Shown: piece after piece, positions 55,131 to 63,397 of the stretch
Layout: each line of letters starts with the position of its first letter
How positions within the stretch are numbered: the first letter of the stretch is position 1
Assembly: GCF_004000215.1 (NCBI RefSeq)
Contig: NZ_RBVY01000007.1
Location: 124,001 to 188,000, forward strand
Direction: 5' to 3'
DNA: 64,000 nucleotides
Origin: Nitratireductor alexandrii
GTDB taxonomy: Bacteria; Pseudomonadota; Alphaproteobacteria; Rhizobiales; Rhizobiaceae
Made by a program: the position numbers and the translations under genes
Notes under the pieces: generated by a model
Databases searched by the model: none
The model's input: the letters and a program-made list of their open reading frames with translations, nothing else
What the model was told of the DNA's origin: nothing

Positions 55131-57233
55131 TCAGGCCGCCTTGCCCTTGCGCAGTGCGGCGAGCCGGGTGCCGGAGGCCGCCGCCTCCTTCAAAAGGGCG
55201 GCGGGTTCGAACACGTCCTTGCCGGTGCGCGCGTGCCAGAACTCCAGGCGCTCGACGATGCCGCCCACGCCGTGGCTTTCGGCCCAGAACATCGGCCCGC
55301 CCTTGCCGACCGGAAAGCCGTAGCCGTTGACCCAGACCAGGTCGATGTCGGAGGCCCGGGCGGCGATGCCTTCCTGCAGGATCTTCGCGCCCTCGTTGAT
55401 CAGCGGGTAGAGCGTGCGTTCGGTGATTTCGTCGGCCGGAATGTCCCGGCGTTCGATGCCGCGCTCGGCCGCCTTTTCCGCGATCAGGGCCTCGACCTCG
55501 GGGTCGGGCGTGGGCGTGCGCGCACCGGCCTCGTAGATGTAAAACCCCTTGCCGGTCTTTTGGCCGAAGCGGCCCTGTTCGCACAGCGCGTCGGCGATCG
55601 CGGCGGTCTTGCCGAGTGCCTTGCGGTTGCGCCAGCCGATGTCGAGGCCGGCGAGGTCGCCCATCGCGAACGGTCCCATCGGCCAGCCGAAATCGGTGAA
55701 AACCTTGTCGACCTGCTGCGGGGTGGCGCCCTCCAGCAGCAGGTCCTCGAGCTCGGCCGAACGGGCGGCGAGCATGCGGTTGCCGACGAAGCCGTGGCAG
55801 ACCCCGACCACGACCGGCACCTTGCCGATCCGGCGCGCCAGCGACACGGCGGTGGCGAGCACGTCGGGCGCCGTCTTGGCGCCGCGTACGATCTCCAGCA
55901 GCCGCATGATGTTGGCGGGCGAGAAGAAATGCAGCCCGACCACGTCCTGCGGGCGGCCGGTGGCGGCGGCGATCTCGTCGATGTCGAGATAGGAGGTGTT
56001 GGAGGCGAGCACCGTGCCCGGCCGGGCGACCGCCTCGATCTTGGCGAACACCTCCTTCTTGATCGCCATCTCCTCGAAGACGGCTTCGATGATCAGGTCG
56101 CATTCGGCGAGGTCGGCATAGTCGGTGGTGCCGCCGAGACGTTCCAGGCGCGCGTCGCGGGCCTCCTCGGTCAGCGAGCCGCGCTTGACCGAAATATCGT
56201 AGTTCTTGCCGATGGTGGCGAGGCCGCGATCGAGCGCCTCCCGGCTCAATTCCAGGATCGTGACGGGAACGCCGCCATTGAGGAAGGACATGGCGATGCC
56301 GCCGCCCATCGTGCCCGCGCCGATCACGCCGACGCGCTTGACGGCGCGCGGGGCGACATCCTTGCCGACGCCGTCGATTTTGGTCGCCTCGCGTTCGGCG
56401 AAGAACAAATGGCGCTGGGCGCGCGACTGCTCGCCCTGAACGAGCTCGACGAAATAATTCCGTTCGGCGGCGAGCGCGTCCTCGAACGGCATCGTCAGGC
56501 TGTTGCGGACCGATTGCGCGCAACGTACCGGCGCGTCGAGGCCGCGCTTCTTCTTCAAAAGAGCGGCGACGGCGGCGTCGAAGCCGTCGAGATCGTTCTT
56601 GGCCTCCGCCAGCTTGTCCTCGCGCCGGCTCACCGGCACGAGGGCCGCACCCTCGTCGGCCCTGGCGCGTGCGAAGGCGATCGCGTTGGCAAGCAGCGCG
56701 TCATCGTGGACCGCCTCGACCAGCCCGGCGGCAAGCGCATCGCCGGAGCCGATCGGATTGCCCGATACGATCAAGGTCAGCGCCTGCATGGGGCCGATCA
56801 GCCTCGGCAGCCGCTGCGTGCCGCCGGCGCCGGGCAGGATGCCGAGCTTGACCTCGGGCAGGCCGAATCTGGCGCCGGCATCCGCGACGCGGAAGTGACA
56901 GCCCATCGCCAGCTCAAGCCCGCCGCCGAGCGCGGTGCCGTGAATGGCGGCCACGGTCGGCTTGGCAAACGATTCCAGCGCGGCGATCAGGTCGGGAAGG
57001 TTGGGGCGCTCCAGCGCCTTCGGGGTGCCGAATTCCGTGATGTCGGCGCCGGAGACGAAGGTGCGGCCGGCGCAGGCCAGCACCAGGCCGCGTACGCCAT
57101 CGTCGTCGCGCAGGGCCTCGAGCGCCTCGTGCAACGGCTTGCGCAAATGCAGGCTGAGCGCGTTGACGGGCGGATTGTCGAGCGTCACGATCGCAATGTC
57201 GCCGTCTCGGGTGACGGTCACGGCTTCTGTCAT
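55131..57233 (-). CDS. pimF: Fused enoyl-CoA hydratase/3-hydroxyacyl-CoA dehydrogenase (PimF-like)
   Basis: The 700-residue multifunctional protein has an N-terminal crotonase domain with two acid residues (E107 in GGGLELAMG, E127 in GLPEVKLGILPGAGGTQ) and a C-terminal 3-hydroxyacyl-CoA dehydrogenase with Rossmann motif VGVIGAGTMGG (about 301-311) and the catalytic histidine in GLHFFSPANIM. It performs hydration and dehydrogenation in beta-oxidation of dicarboxyl-CoA esters. The ATG at 57233 follows GGGAGAG, and a frame to 57263 is less likely. It follows the pcaD-like gene by 50 bases. Confidence 0.93.
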   Translation of the reverse strand: MTEAVTVTRDGDIAIVTLDNPPVNALSLHLRKPLHEALEALRDDDGVRGLVLACAGRTFVSGADITEFGTPKALERPNLPDLIAALESFAKPTVAAIHGTALGGGLELAMGCHFRVADAGARFGLPEVKLGILPGAGGTQRLPRLIGPMQALTLIVSGNPIGSGDALAAGLVEAVHDDALLANAIAFARARADEGAALVPVSRREDKLAEAKNDLDGFDAAVAALLKKKRGLDAPVRCAQSVRNSLTMPFEDALAAERNYFVELVQGEQSRAQRHLFFAEREATKIDGVGKDVAPRAVKRVGVIGAGTMGGGIAMSFLNGGVPVTILELSREALDRGLATIGKNYDISVKRGSLTEEARDARLERLGGTTDYADLAECDLIIEAVFEEMAIKKEVFAKIEAVARPGTVLASNTSYLDIDEIAAATGRPQDVVGLHFFSPANIMRLLEIVRGAKTAPDVLATAVSLARRIGKVPVVVGVCHGFVGNRMLAARSAELEDLLLEGATPQQVDKVFTDFGWPMGPFAMGDLAGLDIGWRNRKALGKTAAIADALCEQGRFGQKTGKGFYIYEAGARTPTPDPEVEALIAEKAAERGIERRDIPADEITERTLYPLINEGAKILQEGIAARASDIDLVWVNGYGFPVGKGGPMFWAESHGVGGIVERLEFWHARTGKDVFEPAALLKEAAASGTRLAALRKGKAA

Positions 57234-57283
57234 CAATTCTCTCCCTTGGCGGGCGCCGATCACGCGGCACCACTATCGCGCAA

Positions 57284-58078
57284 TTATGGCAGGCGGGCCT
57301 GTTTCAGGAAATCGGAAAGCAGCGCTGCGACTGCGTCCGGTTGTTCGATGCACGGCAGATGTCCGGCGTCCCGGACGATCTCGAAACGGGCGCCGGCGAT
57401 CAGAGCCGCCGTCGACCGCACCAGATCGGGCGGCGTCGAGCCGTCCTGGTCGCCGACCACGCACAGGGTGGGCAGTGTCAGCGCCGCTGTGCCGGCGGTC
57501 AGGTCGGCGTCGCGGAGTGCGGCGCAGGTGCCGGCGTAGCCGTCCGCCGGGGTGCGCGTGAGCATGGCGACATAGCCGGCATAGTCGGGATTGTCGGGGC
57601 TGCGATAGGCCGGGGTGAACCAGCGTTCCATGATCGCGTCGGCCAGCGAGGCGATGCCGTTTTTAGTCACGCCGTCGATGCGTTGGTTCCACATCTCGGC
57701 GGTGCCGATCTTGTGGGCGGTGTCCATCAGCACCAGCGCCTCGGCCAGATCCGGCCGTCTGGCCGCCAGGCCCTGCGCGATCATGCCGCCGACCGACAGG
57801 CCGACAAGGGCGCACGATCCGACGCCGCAATGGGCAAGCAGCGCCTCCAGATCGCCGATATGATCGTCGAGCCGGTAGGGCGGCGGCGGTGCCTCGGACA
57901 GGCCGTGGCCGCGCTTGTCGTAGCGGATAAAGCGAAAGCCGTCTCCCAGGCGCGCCATCACCGCATCCCAGATGCGGAAATCGGTGCCGAGCGAATTGGC
58001 GAAAACCAGCGTGGGTTTGGCCGGGTCGCCCCGGTCCTCGTAATGCAGAACAATGCCGTTGGCACGGACGAACGCCAT
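57284..58078 (-). CDS. pcaD: 3-oxoadipate enol-lactonase-like alpha/beta hydrolase
   Basis: The 264-residue product closely follows the PcaD pattern: VFANSLGTDFRIWD, IRYDKRGHGLS, the nucleophile elbow GLSVGGMIAQGLAARRPDL, DTAHKIGTAEMWNQRI, and the histidine in DAGHLPCIEQPD. PcaD hydrolyses 3-oxoadipate enol-lactone in the protocatechuate route. No other pca gene is in the window, so it may instead serve the dicarboxylate pathway, as it heads the pimFABCD set. AGGAG lies about 7 bases before the ATG at 58078. A palindrome lies just upstream. Confidence 0.85.
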   Translation of the reverse strand: MAFVRANGIVLHYEDRGDPAKPTLVFANSLGTDFRIWDAVMARLGDGFRFIRYDKRGHGLSEAPPPPYRLDDHIGDLEALLAHCGVGSCALVGLSVGGMIAQGLAARRPDLAEALVLMDTAHKIGTAEMWNQRIDGVTKNGIASLADAIMERWFTPAYRSPDNPDYAGYVAMLTRTPADGYAGTCAALRDADLTAGTAALTLPTLCVVGDQDGSTPPDLVRSTAALIAGARFEIVRDAGHLPCIEQPDAVAALLSDFLKQARLP

Positions 58079-58101
58079 GCGGTCTCCTCTCCATCTCCGC
58101 G

Positions 58102-58119
58102 ACATACTACCGAGTATGT
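58102..58119. promoter_or_regulatory. Palindromic operator-like site upstream of pcaD-pimFABCD
   Basis: ACATACT (58102-58108) and AGTATGT (58113-58119) are perfect 7-bp arms around a 4-base spacer, 24 bases before the pcaD start and in an AT-richer stretch. This size and form suit a TetR-type or similar dimer. The regulator gene is not adjacent. Confidence 0.55.
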
Positions 58120-58227
58120 TGCGCGTTTTTCAACCGGTCAATTGGGCCTGAATCGGATTCTTGGGCCCCGAATGCAAGCGCTTTGCCGGTATGGTGCAAG
58201 CAGATAGCGGCGCCGGGCGAAGCATGC

Positions 58228-58256
58228 TTGCCAGGGCGCGGCAAGGCCGGTATAGG
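58228..58256 (+). promoter_or_regulatory. Sigma-70-like promoter for the leuA leader
   Basis: -35 TTGCCA (58228-58233), a 17-base spacer and -10 TATAGG (58251-58256) fit the consensus well. Initiation about 7 bases later would fall on the A of the leader ATG at 58263, giving a leaderless transcript, as known for trpL in Sinorhizobium. The rest of the gap from 58120 to 58227 shows no gene. Confidence 0.5.
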
Positions 58257-58262
58257 ACGACT

Positions 58263-58385
58263 ATGTCGATCGCACGCCCATATACGCGTTCAGCCTTGCG
58301 CCCGTTCTGCGCGCCGGCAGCCGCGCGTGCGCTTTCCTCGACCCGTCTTCTGCTCGGTCTTATCGGCGATCGCCGGGTCCGCTGA
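58263..58385 (+). CDS. Probable leuA leader peptide
   Basis: This 40-residue frame has an ATG at the predicted transcription start and ends with a Leu-rich stretch STRLLLGLIGDRRVR (codons CTT CTG CTC GGT CTT ATC). The Leu run comes just before overlapping GC-rich stems, as in a transcription attenuator. If the transcript starts upstream instead, AGGACGACT would serve as ribosome site. It has no similarity I can name and is supported only by position, Leu run and the RNA folds that follow. Confidence 0.5.
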   Translation: MSIARPYTRSALRPFCAPAAARALSSTRLLLGLIGDRRVR

Positions 58386-58420
58386 AGGAGCGCCCGGCGG
58401 TCGATATGCCTGACCGGGCC
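58368..58420 (+). promoter_or_regulatory. Possible attenuator stems upstream of leuA
   Basis: GATCGCCGGG (58368-58377) can pair with CCCGGCGGTC (58393-58402, one G-U). The second of these can instead pair in part with GACCGGG (58412-58418), so the two folds exclude each other. The 58364-58375 palindrome CGGCGATCGCCG offers a third fold with the Leu-codon end. A further stem TCGGGCC/GGCCCGA lies at 58471-58486. None has a long U-run, so which acts as terminator is unclear. Ribosome stalling at the Leu codons would choose between them. Confidence 0.4.
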
Positions 58421-58512
58421 TGCTGCTCCTCGCACAACCAATACCGTGATAGCGACGATTGCGTTCCCGTTCGGGCCTGGGCCCGATTGGTGGAGACGCC
58501 GGAGACAAGACG

Positions 58513-60219
58513 ATGAACGAACAATCCCCGATCAAGACCACGCCGGCCGGCATGCCGGACGCGGCCAGGAAATATCAGCCTTACCCCGCCGTCGGGCTGC
58601 ACGACCGGACCTGGCCCGAAAAACGGATCGAACGAGCGCCGATCTGGTGCTCGGTCGACCTGCGCGACGGCAACCAGGCGCTGGTCGACCCGATGGGCCA
58701 CGAGCGCAAGGCCCGCATGTTCCGGCTCCTGCTCGACATGGGGTTCAAGGAAATCGAGATCGGCTTTCCGTCGGCCTCGCAGACCGATTTCGACTTCGCC
58801 CGCTGGGCAATCGAGGAAGCCGGCGTGCCCGACGACGTCGACCTGCAGGTCCTGGTGCAGTGCCGGCCCGAACTGATCGCCCGCACCTTCGAGGCCCTCG
58901 AGGGCGCCCACACGCCGATCGTGCATTTTTACAACTCGACCAGCGAGTTGCAGCGCCGGGTGGTGTTCGAGAAGGACGTCGCCGGCATCAAGCGCATCGC
59001 CACCGACGCGGCCAAGATGATCACCGACATGGCGGCCAAGGCGGGCGGCGGCTACCGCTTCCAGTATTCGCCCGAAAGTTTTACCGGCACCGAGCTCGAG
59101 GTGGCGCTGGAGATCTGCAACGCGGTGATCGAGATCGTCGATCCCACGCCGCAGGATCGTCTGATCATCAACCTGCCGGCGACGGTGGAGATGTCGACGC
59201 CCAATATCCATGCCGATCAGATCGAATGGATGTGCCGCAATATCGACCGGCGCGACAGCGTCATCATTTCGCTGCACCCCCACAACGACCGCGGCACCGG
59301 GATCGCGGCGACCGAGCTCGGCCTGATGGCCGGCGCCGACCGGGTCGAGGGCACCTTGTTCGGCAATGGCGAGCGCACCGGCAATGTCGATCTCGTCACG
59401 CTGGCGCTCAACATGTATACCCAGGGCGTCGATCCGATGCTCGACTGCCGCGACATCACGCGCATGCGCGACGTGTTCGAATATTCGAACCAGATGAAGA
59501 TACCCGAGCGCCACCCCTATGTCGGCGAGCTGGTCTACACCGCCTTTTCCGGATCGCATCAGGACGCCATCAACAAGGGCATGAAGGCGATCAAGAAGGC
59601 CAACAAAGAATTGTGGGAAGTGCCCTATCTGCCGATCGACCCGGCCGATGTCGGCCGCACCTACGAGGCGATCATCCGCATCAACTCGCAGTCCGGCAAG
59701 GGCGGCATCGCCTATGTCTTGCAGGCCGACTACGGCATCAATCTGCCGCGCAACCTGCAGGTCGAGTTCTCCCGCCACGTCCAGCAGATCACCGATGCCG
59801 AAGGCAAGGAACTGCCGTCGACGCGCATTCACGACAGTTTTATGGAGACCTATGTCGATCAGCCGGACGCGCGGCTCAAATATGTCGATCACCACACCTA
59901 TCCCGACAGCGAGGCCAAGGGCCGGCGCGTGGTGGAGGCGGTGATCCTCGACAAGGGCCAGGAAATAACGATCCGGGGTACCGGGACCGGGCCGATCGAC
60001 GGGTTCGTCGACGCGCTTTCGCGCCATATCGGGGTCGAGTTGTCGGTGCTGGACTATTCCGAGCACTCCCTGCAGCAGGGCTCCAACGCCGCGGCGATCA
60101 GCTATGTCGAGGTTGAATACCCCAAAGGCCGTCTGTTCGGCGTCGGTATCAACACCAATATCGTCGCCGCCTCGCTCGAGGCGGTGGTGTCGGCGGCCAA
60201 CCGCATTTTGGGACGGTAA
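58513..60219 (+). CDS. leuA: 2-isopropylmalate synthase
   Basis: LeuA condenses acetyl-CoA with 2-oxoisovalerate, the first committed step of leucine synthesis. The 568-residue product is of the longer class: APIWCSVDLRDGNQALVDPM with the metal-binding aspartate and catalytic arginine near residue 50, HPHNDRGTGIAATELGLMAGADRVEG with the HxH metal motif, and a C-terminal regulatory domain (residues 430-560, with GTGTGPIDGFVDALSRH) that binds leucine for feedback control. GGAGAC is upstream of the ATG at 58513. It follows a Leu-rich leader frame and alternative stems. Confidence 0.96.
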   Translation: MNEQSPIKTTPAGMPDAARKYQPYPAVGLHDRTWPEKRIERAPIWCSVDLRDGNQALVDPMGHERKARMFRLLLDMGFKEIEIGFPSASQTDFDFARWAIEEAGVPDDVDLQVLVQCRPELIARTFEALEGAHTPIVHFYNSTSELQRRVVFEKDVAGIKRIATDAAKMITDMAAKAGGGYRFQYSPESFTGTELEVALEICNAVIEIVDPTPQDRLIINLPATVEMSTPNIHADQIEWMCRNIDRRDSVIISLHPHNDRGTGIAATELGLMAGADRVEGTLFGNGERTGNVDLVTLALNMYTQGVDPMLDCRDITRMRDVFEYSNQMKIPERHPYVGELVYTAFSGSHQDAINKGMKAIKKANKELWEVPYLPIDPADVGRTYEAIIRINSQSGKGGIAYVLQADYGINLPRNLQVEFSRHVQQITDAEGKELPSTRIHDSFMETYVDQPDARLKYVDHHTYPDSEAKGRRVVEAVILDKGQEITIRGTGTGPIDGFVDALSRHIGVELSVLDYSEHSLQQGSNAAAISYVEVEYPKGRLFGVGINTNIVAASLEAVVSAANRILGR

Positions 60220-60325
60220 GGGCGGCCGGGAACCGAGCAAGGCGCATCCGCGGCCGGTCGGCCCCGCCGCGGATGATCCCGGTCCTGCCTGACCGGAATG
60301 TGGTGCCAGGAGCGGAGGAGGTTGC

Positions 60326-61084
60326 GTGTCGGATAGTCTTTTTGCCCACGAAATCGGGACCGGAGGCGAGCCGGTGGTGTTTTTGCACGGTTTCGGCGCC
60401 GGACATTTCGTCTGGCGCGACATTCAGCCCGTCATCGCCGCGTTCCGTTCCACCATCGCCTATGACCTGCCCGGGCATGGCGGATCGCTGGCCTTCGCCG
60501 AGGCGGGCCCGCCCAAGGTGGCGGCAAAGGCCGTGCTCGCCGATCTCGACGCGCGCGGGGTCGGCCGGTTTCACCTCGTCGGCCATTCGATGGGCGGGGC
60601 GATCGCGACCCTGATCGCGGCCGGCGCCCCGGAGCGGGTCGCTTCGCTGATGGCGCTGGCGCCCGGCGGTTATGGCGAAACCATCGATGCCGCGCATCTT
60701 CGCCGCTACGCCGCGGCCGATACGCCCGCGGCCCTCAGCGCGGCCCTTCGTGTCATGTACGGGCCGGATTTCGCGCTTGCGCCGGCCCTGGTGGCGCCCT
60801 ACGCCGAGGCGGTCGCCCGGCCGGGCCAGACGGACAGGCTGGTCGAGATCGCCGCCTTGCTGTTTCGCGGCGAGCGCCAGGGTGTGATTCCCTACGCCTT
60901 GCGGGCCGGCCTGGCGATGCCGGTCAAGGTGCTGTGGGGCCGCGAGGACCGTATCCTGCCGTTCTCCCACACCGAGGGGCTGCCGCCGCGCATGGCGCTG
61001 CACGCCTTCGCAGGCGCCGGCCATATGCTGGCCGACGAGTGCGCGGCCGACGTCATCCATCTGATCCGACAGAACATTCGCTGA
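60326..61084 (+). CDS. Alpha/beta hydrolase
   Basis: The 252-residue alpha/beta hydrolase has an oxyanion motif FLHGFGAGHFVWRD, the nucleophile elbow VGHSMGGAIATL, an aspartate in LWGREDRILP and the histidine in AGAGHMLADE. It resembles the acetoin-dehydrogenase-associated or BioH/MhpC-like esterases, but no specific substrate is evident. The GTG at 60326 has GGAGGAGG about 5 bases upstream. It lies 107 bases downstream of leuA, convergent with the cyclase gene (17 bases). Confidence 0.88.
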   Translation: MSDSLFAHEIGTGGEPVVFLHGFGAGHFVWRDIQPVIAAFRSTIAYDLPGHGGSLAFAEAGPPKVAAKAVLADLDARGVGRFHLVGHSMGGAIATLIAAGAPERVASLMALAPGGYGETIDAAHLRRYAAADTPAALSAALRVMYGPDFALAPALVAPYAEAVARPGQTDRLVEIAALLFRGERQGVIPYALRAGLAMPVKVLWGREDRILPFSHTEGLPPRMALHAFAGAGHMLADECAADVIHLIRQNIR

Positions 61085-61100
61085 CGGCCGCGCAGAGGGC

Positions 61101-62552
61101 TCAGGGGCGCAGCGGCCGCTTGGGGAGGCGGCTCTCGTGCGCGGCGAGCGTGGCCCGGCTCGCCCAGACGGCAAGTTCCTGGCGGCGTCCCTCGAGCTGG
61201 TTGTCGCCGAGATACTCGAAATCCGCCAGAAGCCTGTCGGCGGCCTCGGGATCGCGCCGGCGGATGTCGGCGACGACGTCGTCGCTGATGACGGCGGCGC
61301 GGCCGACCAGGCGGGTCAGTTCCTCCAGACGGCTTGCCGCGTTGACCGTGTCGCCGATGACGGCGAGTTCGAGCCGTCTTTCGGTGCCGATATTGCCGAC
61401 CACGACCGGACCGTAATGCAGGCCGATGGCGATTTGGACCGGCTCGGCGCCGCGGGCGCGGCGCCGCTCGTTGAGCGCGGCGACATCCGTCAGGATCGCG
61501 TTGACGCAGGCGACGCCGTTCAGCGGATCCTGGGGCACAGGCTCGGGCGTGCCGAACGTGGCCATCACGCCGTCGCCGATGAACTTGTCGAGCGTGCCGC
61601 CATGCCGGAAGATCGCTTCTTCCAGCAATCCGTGCACCTCGCGCAGCAGACTGATGGTTTCGACCGGGGTGTGGCGCTCCGACCAACGGGTGAAGCCGAC
61701 GACGTCGGCAAACAGGATCGCGGCGTCGAGTTCACGGATCTCGGCGAAGGGCAGGTCGTCGCGCGCCAGTTCGTCGACCGTTGCCGGCGGAAAATAGCGC
61801 GCGAGATTGAGCCGCTGGCGCTCGATCGCCGCGTAGCGCCACACCAGCCGGCGCGAACGCGCCACGCCGCCGGCCAGGATCGTGGCGACGATGCCGAACA
61901 CGACGATCTTCTGCGCCTCGACCGACAGGTCGATCAGAGCCGGATTCGCGATCAGGGTGATGCGCTCCGACAGGTCCAGCGACGACGATCCCGGCGCGAA
62001 GGGGGAATAGATGACGCTGTCCGGCAAGGAGGCGAGCCAGGTCAGGCCGACAACCCAGCTGACGATGCCGACAAACCCGCCCCACAACACCAGCCTGGGC
62101 TGGTCGGAAAAGGCAAGGCCGGCGATCAGCACGAAGAAATAACCGAAAGTCTCGAACCGCAATGCCAGTTGCGGCGGATAGTCGGCGGGCGAAAACGGAT
62201 TCGGATACAGCATCATCACCGTGATCAGCGCGAAATCGAGCGTGACGAATACGTAAAGATGCCAGTTCCGGAGCCAGCCCAACCGGTCGATCATTGCCGG
62301 AATGAAGCCCGTCAGCAGAAAGACGATGACGAGCGACTGATAATAGAAGGATTCGGGATAAGGCGCGATGACGGCGACCAGGATATAGATTGCCACCAGC
62401 GCCGCGACGCGCCCGCGCAACTGCAGTCGCCGCCCCTCGCGCTCGTGCCGGTCGAATGTCTCGTTGAGAAGCGTTGGAAACGATCTCGGCTTGCGCCGGG
62501 AGCGGTTCCGCATTGTCGATCCGAACCGTTCCGCAACCGCCATGTCGTTCAT
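61101..62552 (-). CDS. Membrane adenylate/guanylate cyclase (class III)
   Basis: The 483-residue product has about six membrane helices (residues 45-225) and a C-terminal class III cyclase domain: AAILFADVVGFTRWSERHTP (metal aspartate), LDKFIGDGVMATFG (second metal aspartate, purine-contacting lysine), and LELAVIGDTVNAASRLEELT. The lysine and the TVN segment suit adenylate cyclase, so it probably makes cAMP. The start is uncertain: ATG codons at 62579, 62552 and 62543 are in frame. It diverges from the next gene, with a GTGTTAA direct repeat between. Confidence 0.88.
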   Translation of the reverse strand: MNDMAVAERFGSTMRNRSRRKPRSFPTLLNETFDRHEREGRRLQLRGRVAALVAIYILVAVIAPYPESFYYQSLVIVFLLTGFIPAMIDRLGWLRNWHLYVFVTLDFALITVMMLYPNPFSPADYPPQLALRFETFGYFFVLIAGLAFSDQPRLVLWGGFVGIVSWVVGLTWLASLPDSVIYSPFAPGSSSLDLSERITLIANPALIDLSVEAQKIVVFGIVATILAGGVARSRRLVWRYAAIERQRLNLARYFPPATVDELARDDLPFAEIRELDAAILFADVVGFTRWSERHTPVETISLLREVHGLLEEAIFRHGGTLDKFIGDGVMATFGTPEPVPQDPLNGVACVNAILTDVAALNERRRARGAEPVQIAIGLHYGPVVVGNIGTERRLELAVIGDTVNAASRLEELTRLVGRAAVISDDVVADIRRRDPEAADRLLADFEYLGDNQLEGRRQELAVWASRATLAAHESRLPKRPLRP

Positions 62553-62674
62553 CCCGCGCGAATCTAGCGTCCCACACATAATTGACCGGACGGGGATTAC
62601 CAAAGGGCGGCGCGATTTCCGCCGGTGCGCCCGCCGCATTCGGGCCGATACTCTTTGTGACCGGGACGAACACT

Positions 62675-62692
62675 GTGTTAAAGAAGTGTTAA
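62675..62692. promoter_or_regulatory. GTGTTAA direct repeat between divergent genes
   Basis: GTGTTAA occurs at 62675-62681 and again at 62686-62692, 11 bases apart from start to start, one helical turn. It lies 28 bases before the next gene and about 120 bases before the cyclase start. It is a candidate regulator site for one or both. Confidence 0.3.
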
Positions 62693-62719
62693 CCCACACG
62701 ATCGGCACGGGGATCGGTC

Positions 62720-63397
62720 ATGAACGACGGACAGAAGATCGCGGCGGAACAGTCGCAGGGCAAACTCGCGCAGGCGCTGCGCGAAGTCAGGACGGCATCG
62801 GCCGAACGCGAGGACGTGGTGGTGGAACTGCGCGAGGCGGCGCGCATGCGCCTCGAGCTTCTAGCGCAGGAGCTGGAGCCGGTTTTCGCCGACGTGCCGC
62901 CCGAGGAGATCCAGTTCGACTTTGCCATCTCCTCCGGCGTCCAGCCGCGGCTCTGGATCGACGCCGTCACCCATGTCGCGCTCGGACGCGACCGGCGCAC
63001 CTATCGATTTGTCCGCGACACCCGGCTGGGGCGCACGGTGCTTGCCGAATCGACCGAGATCAAGCCGGTGGCCGACCAGGTCACCCGTTATATCGCCGAG
63101 CGTATGATCGAGCGACAGCGCTGGCTCGACGGCACGGTCGAGCCTCTGCGGCCGGCAAGCGCTGAAACCGCCGTGGCCACCGGCCGGGAGGCCGGGGATG
63201 ATGGCGTCGACGAGCCCGCCGAGGCGCCGTCTTTGGCCAATGGAGAGGCACGGGCCCGCCGGGCGCGCAAGGCCGGCCAGGGTCTCAGGGCGTTCCTGTC
63301 TGGGCTGGTGATTGTGCTTGCCGGGGCGGCGGTCGCCTTCGCGATCGCCGCGGCGATCTACTGGGAGCGTCTGGCGGCCTATTTCGCCGCCGGCTGA
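62720..63397 (+). CDS. Membrane-anchored protein of unknown function
   Basis: The 225-residue product has a charged, helical N-terminus that may form a coiled coil (AQALREVRTASAEREDVVVELREAARMRLELLAQ), a globular middle (FDFAISSGVQPRLWIDAVTHVALGRDRRTYRFVRDT), an Ala/Glu-rich linker, and one C-terminal membrane helix (GLVIVLAGAAVAFAIAAAIYW). I do not recognise a named family, but similar proteins occur in Hyphomicrobiales. It is probably tail-anchored in the inner membrane. It overlaps the convergent phosphoesterase gene by 19 bases. Confidence 0.75.
   Translation: MNDGQKIAAEQSQGKLAQALREVRTASAEREDVVVELREAARMRLELLAQELEPVFADVPPEEIQFDFAISSGVQPRLWIDAVTHVALGRDRRTYRFVRDTRLGRTVLAESTEIKPVADQVTRYIAERMIERQRWLDGTVEPLRPASAETAVATGREAGDDGVDEPAEAPSLANGEARARRARKAGQGLRAFLSGLVIVLAGAAVAFAIAAAIYWERLAAYFAAG

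Noticed and set aside
53434-56523. Possible giant fusion protein reading through pimF into pimA
   Set aside because: The frame is open upstream of the pimA ATG, but that part is out of frame with pimF and has no similarity to ligases; pimA begins at 55128.
55065-57539. 824-codon plus-strand frame
   Set aside because: Antisense to pimF; no known domain and shadow-like composition.
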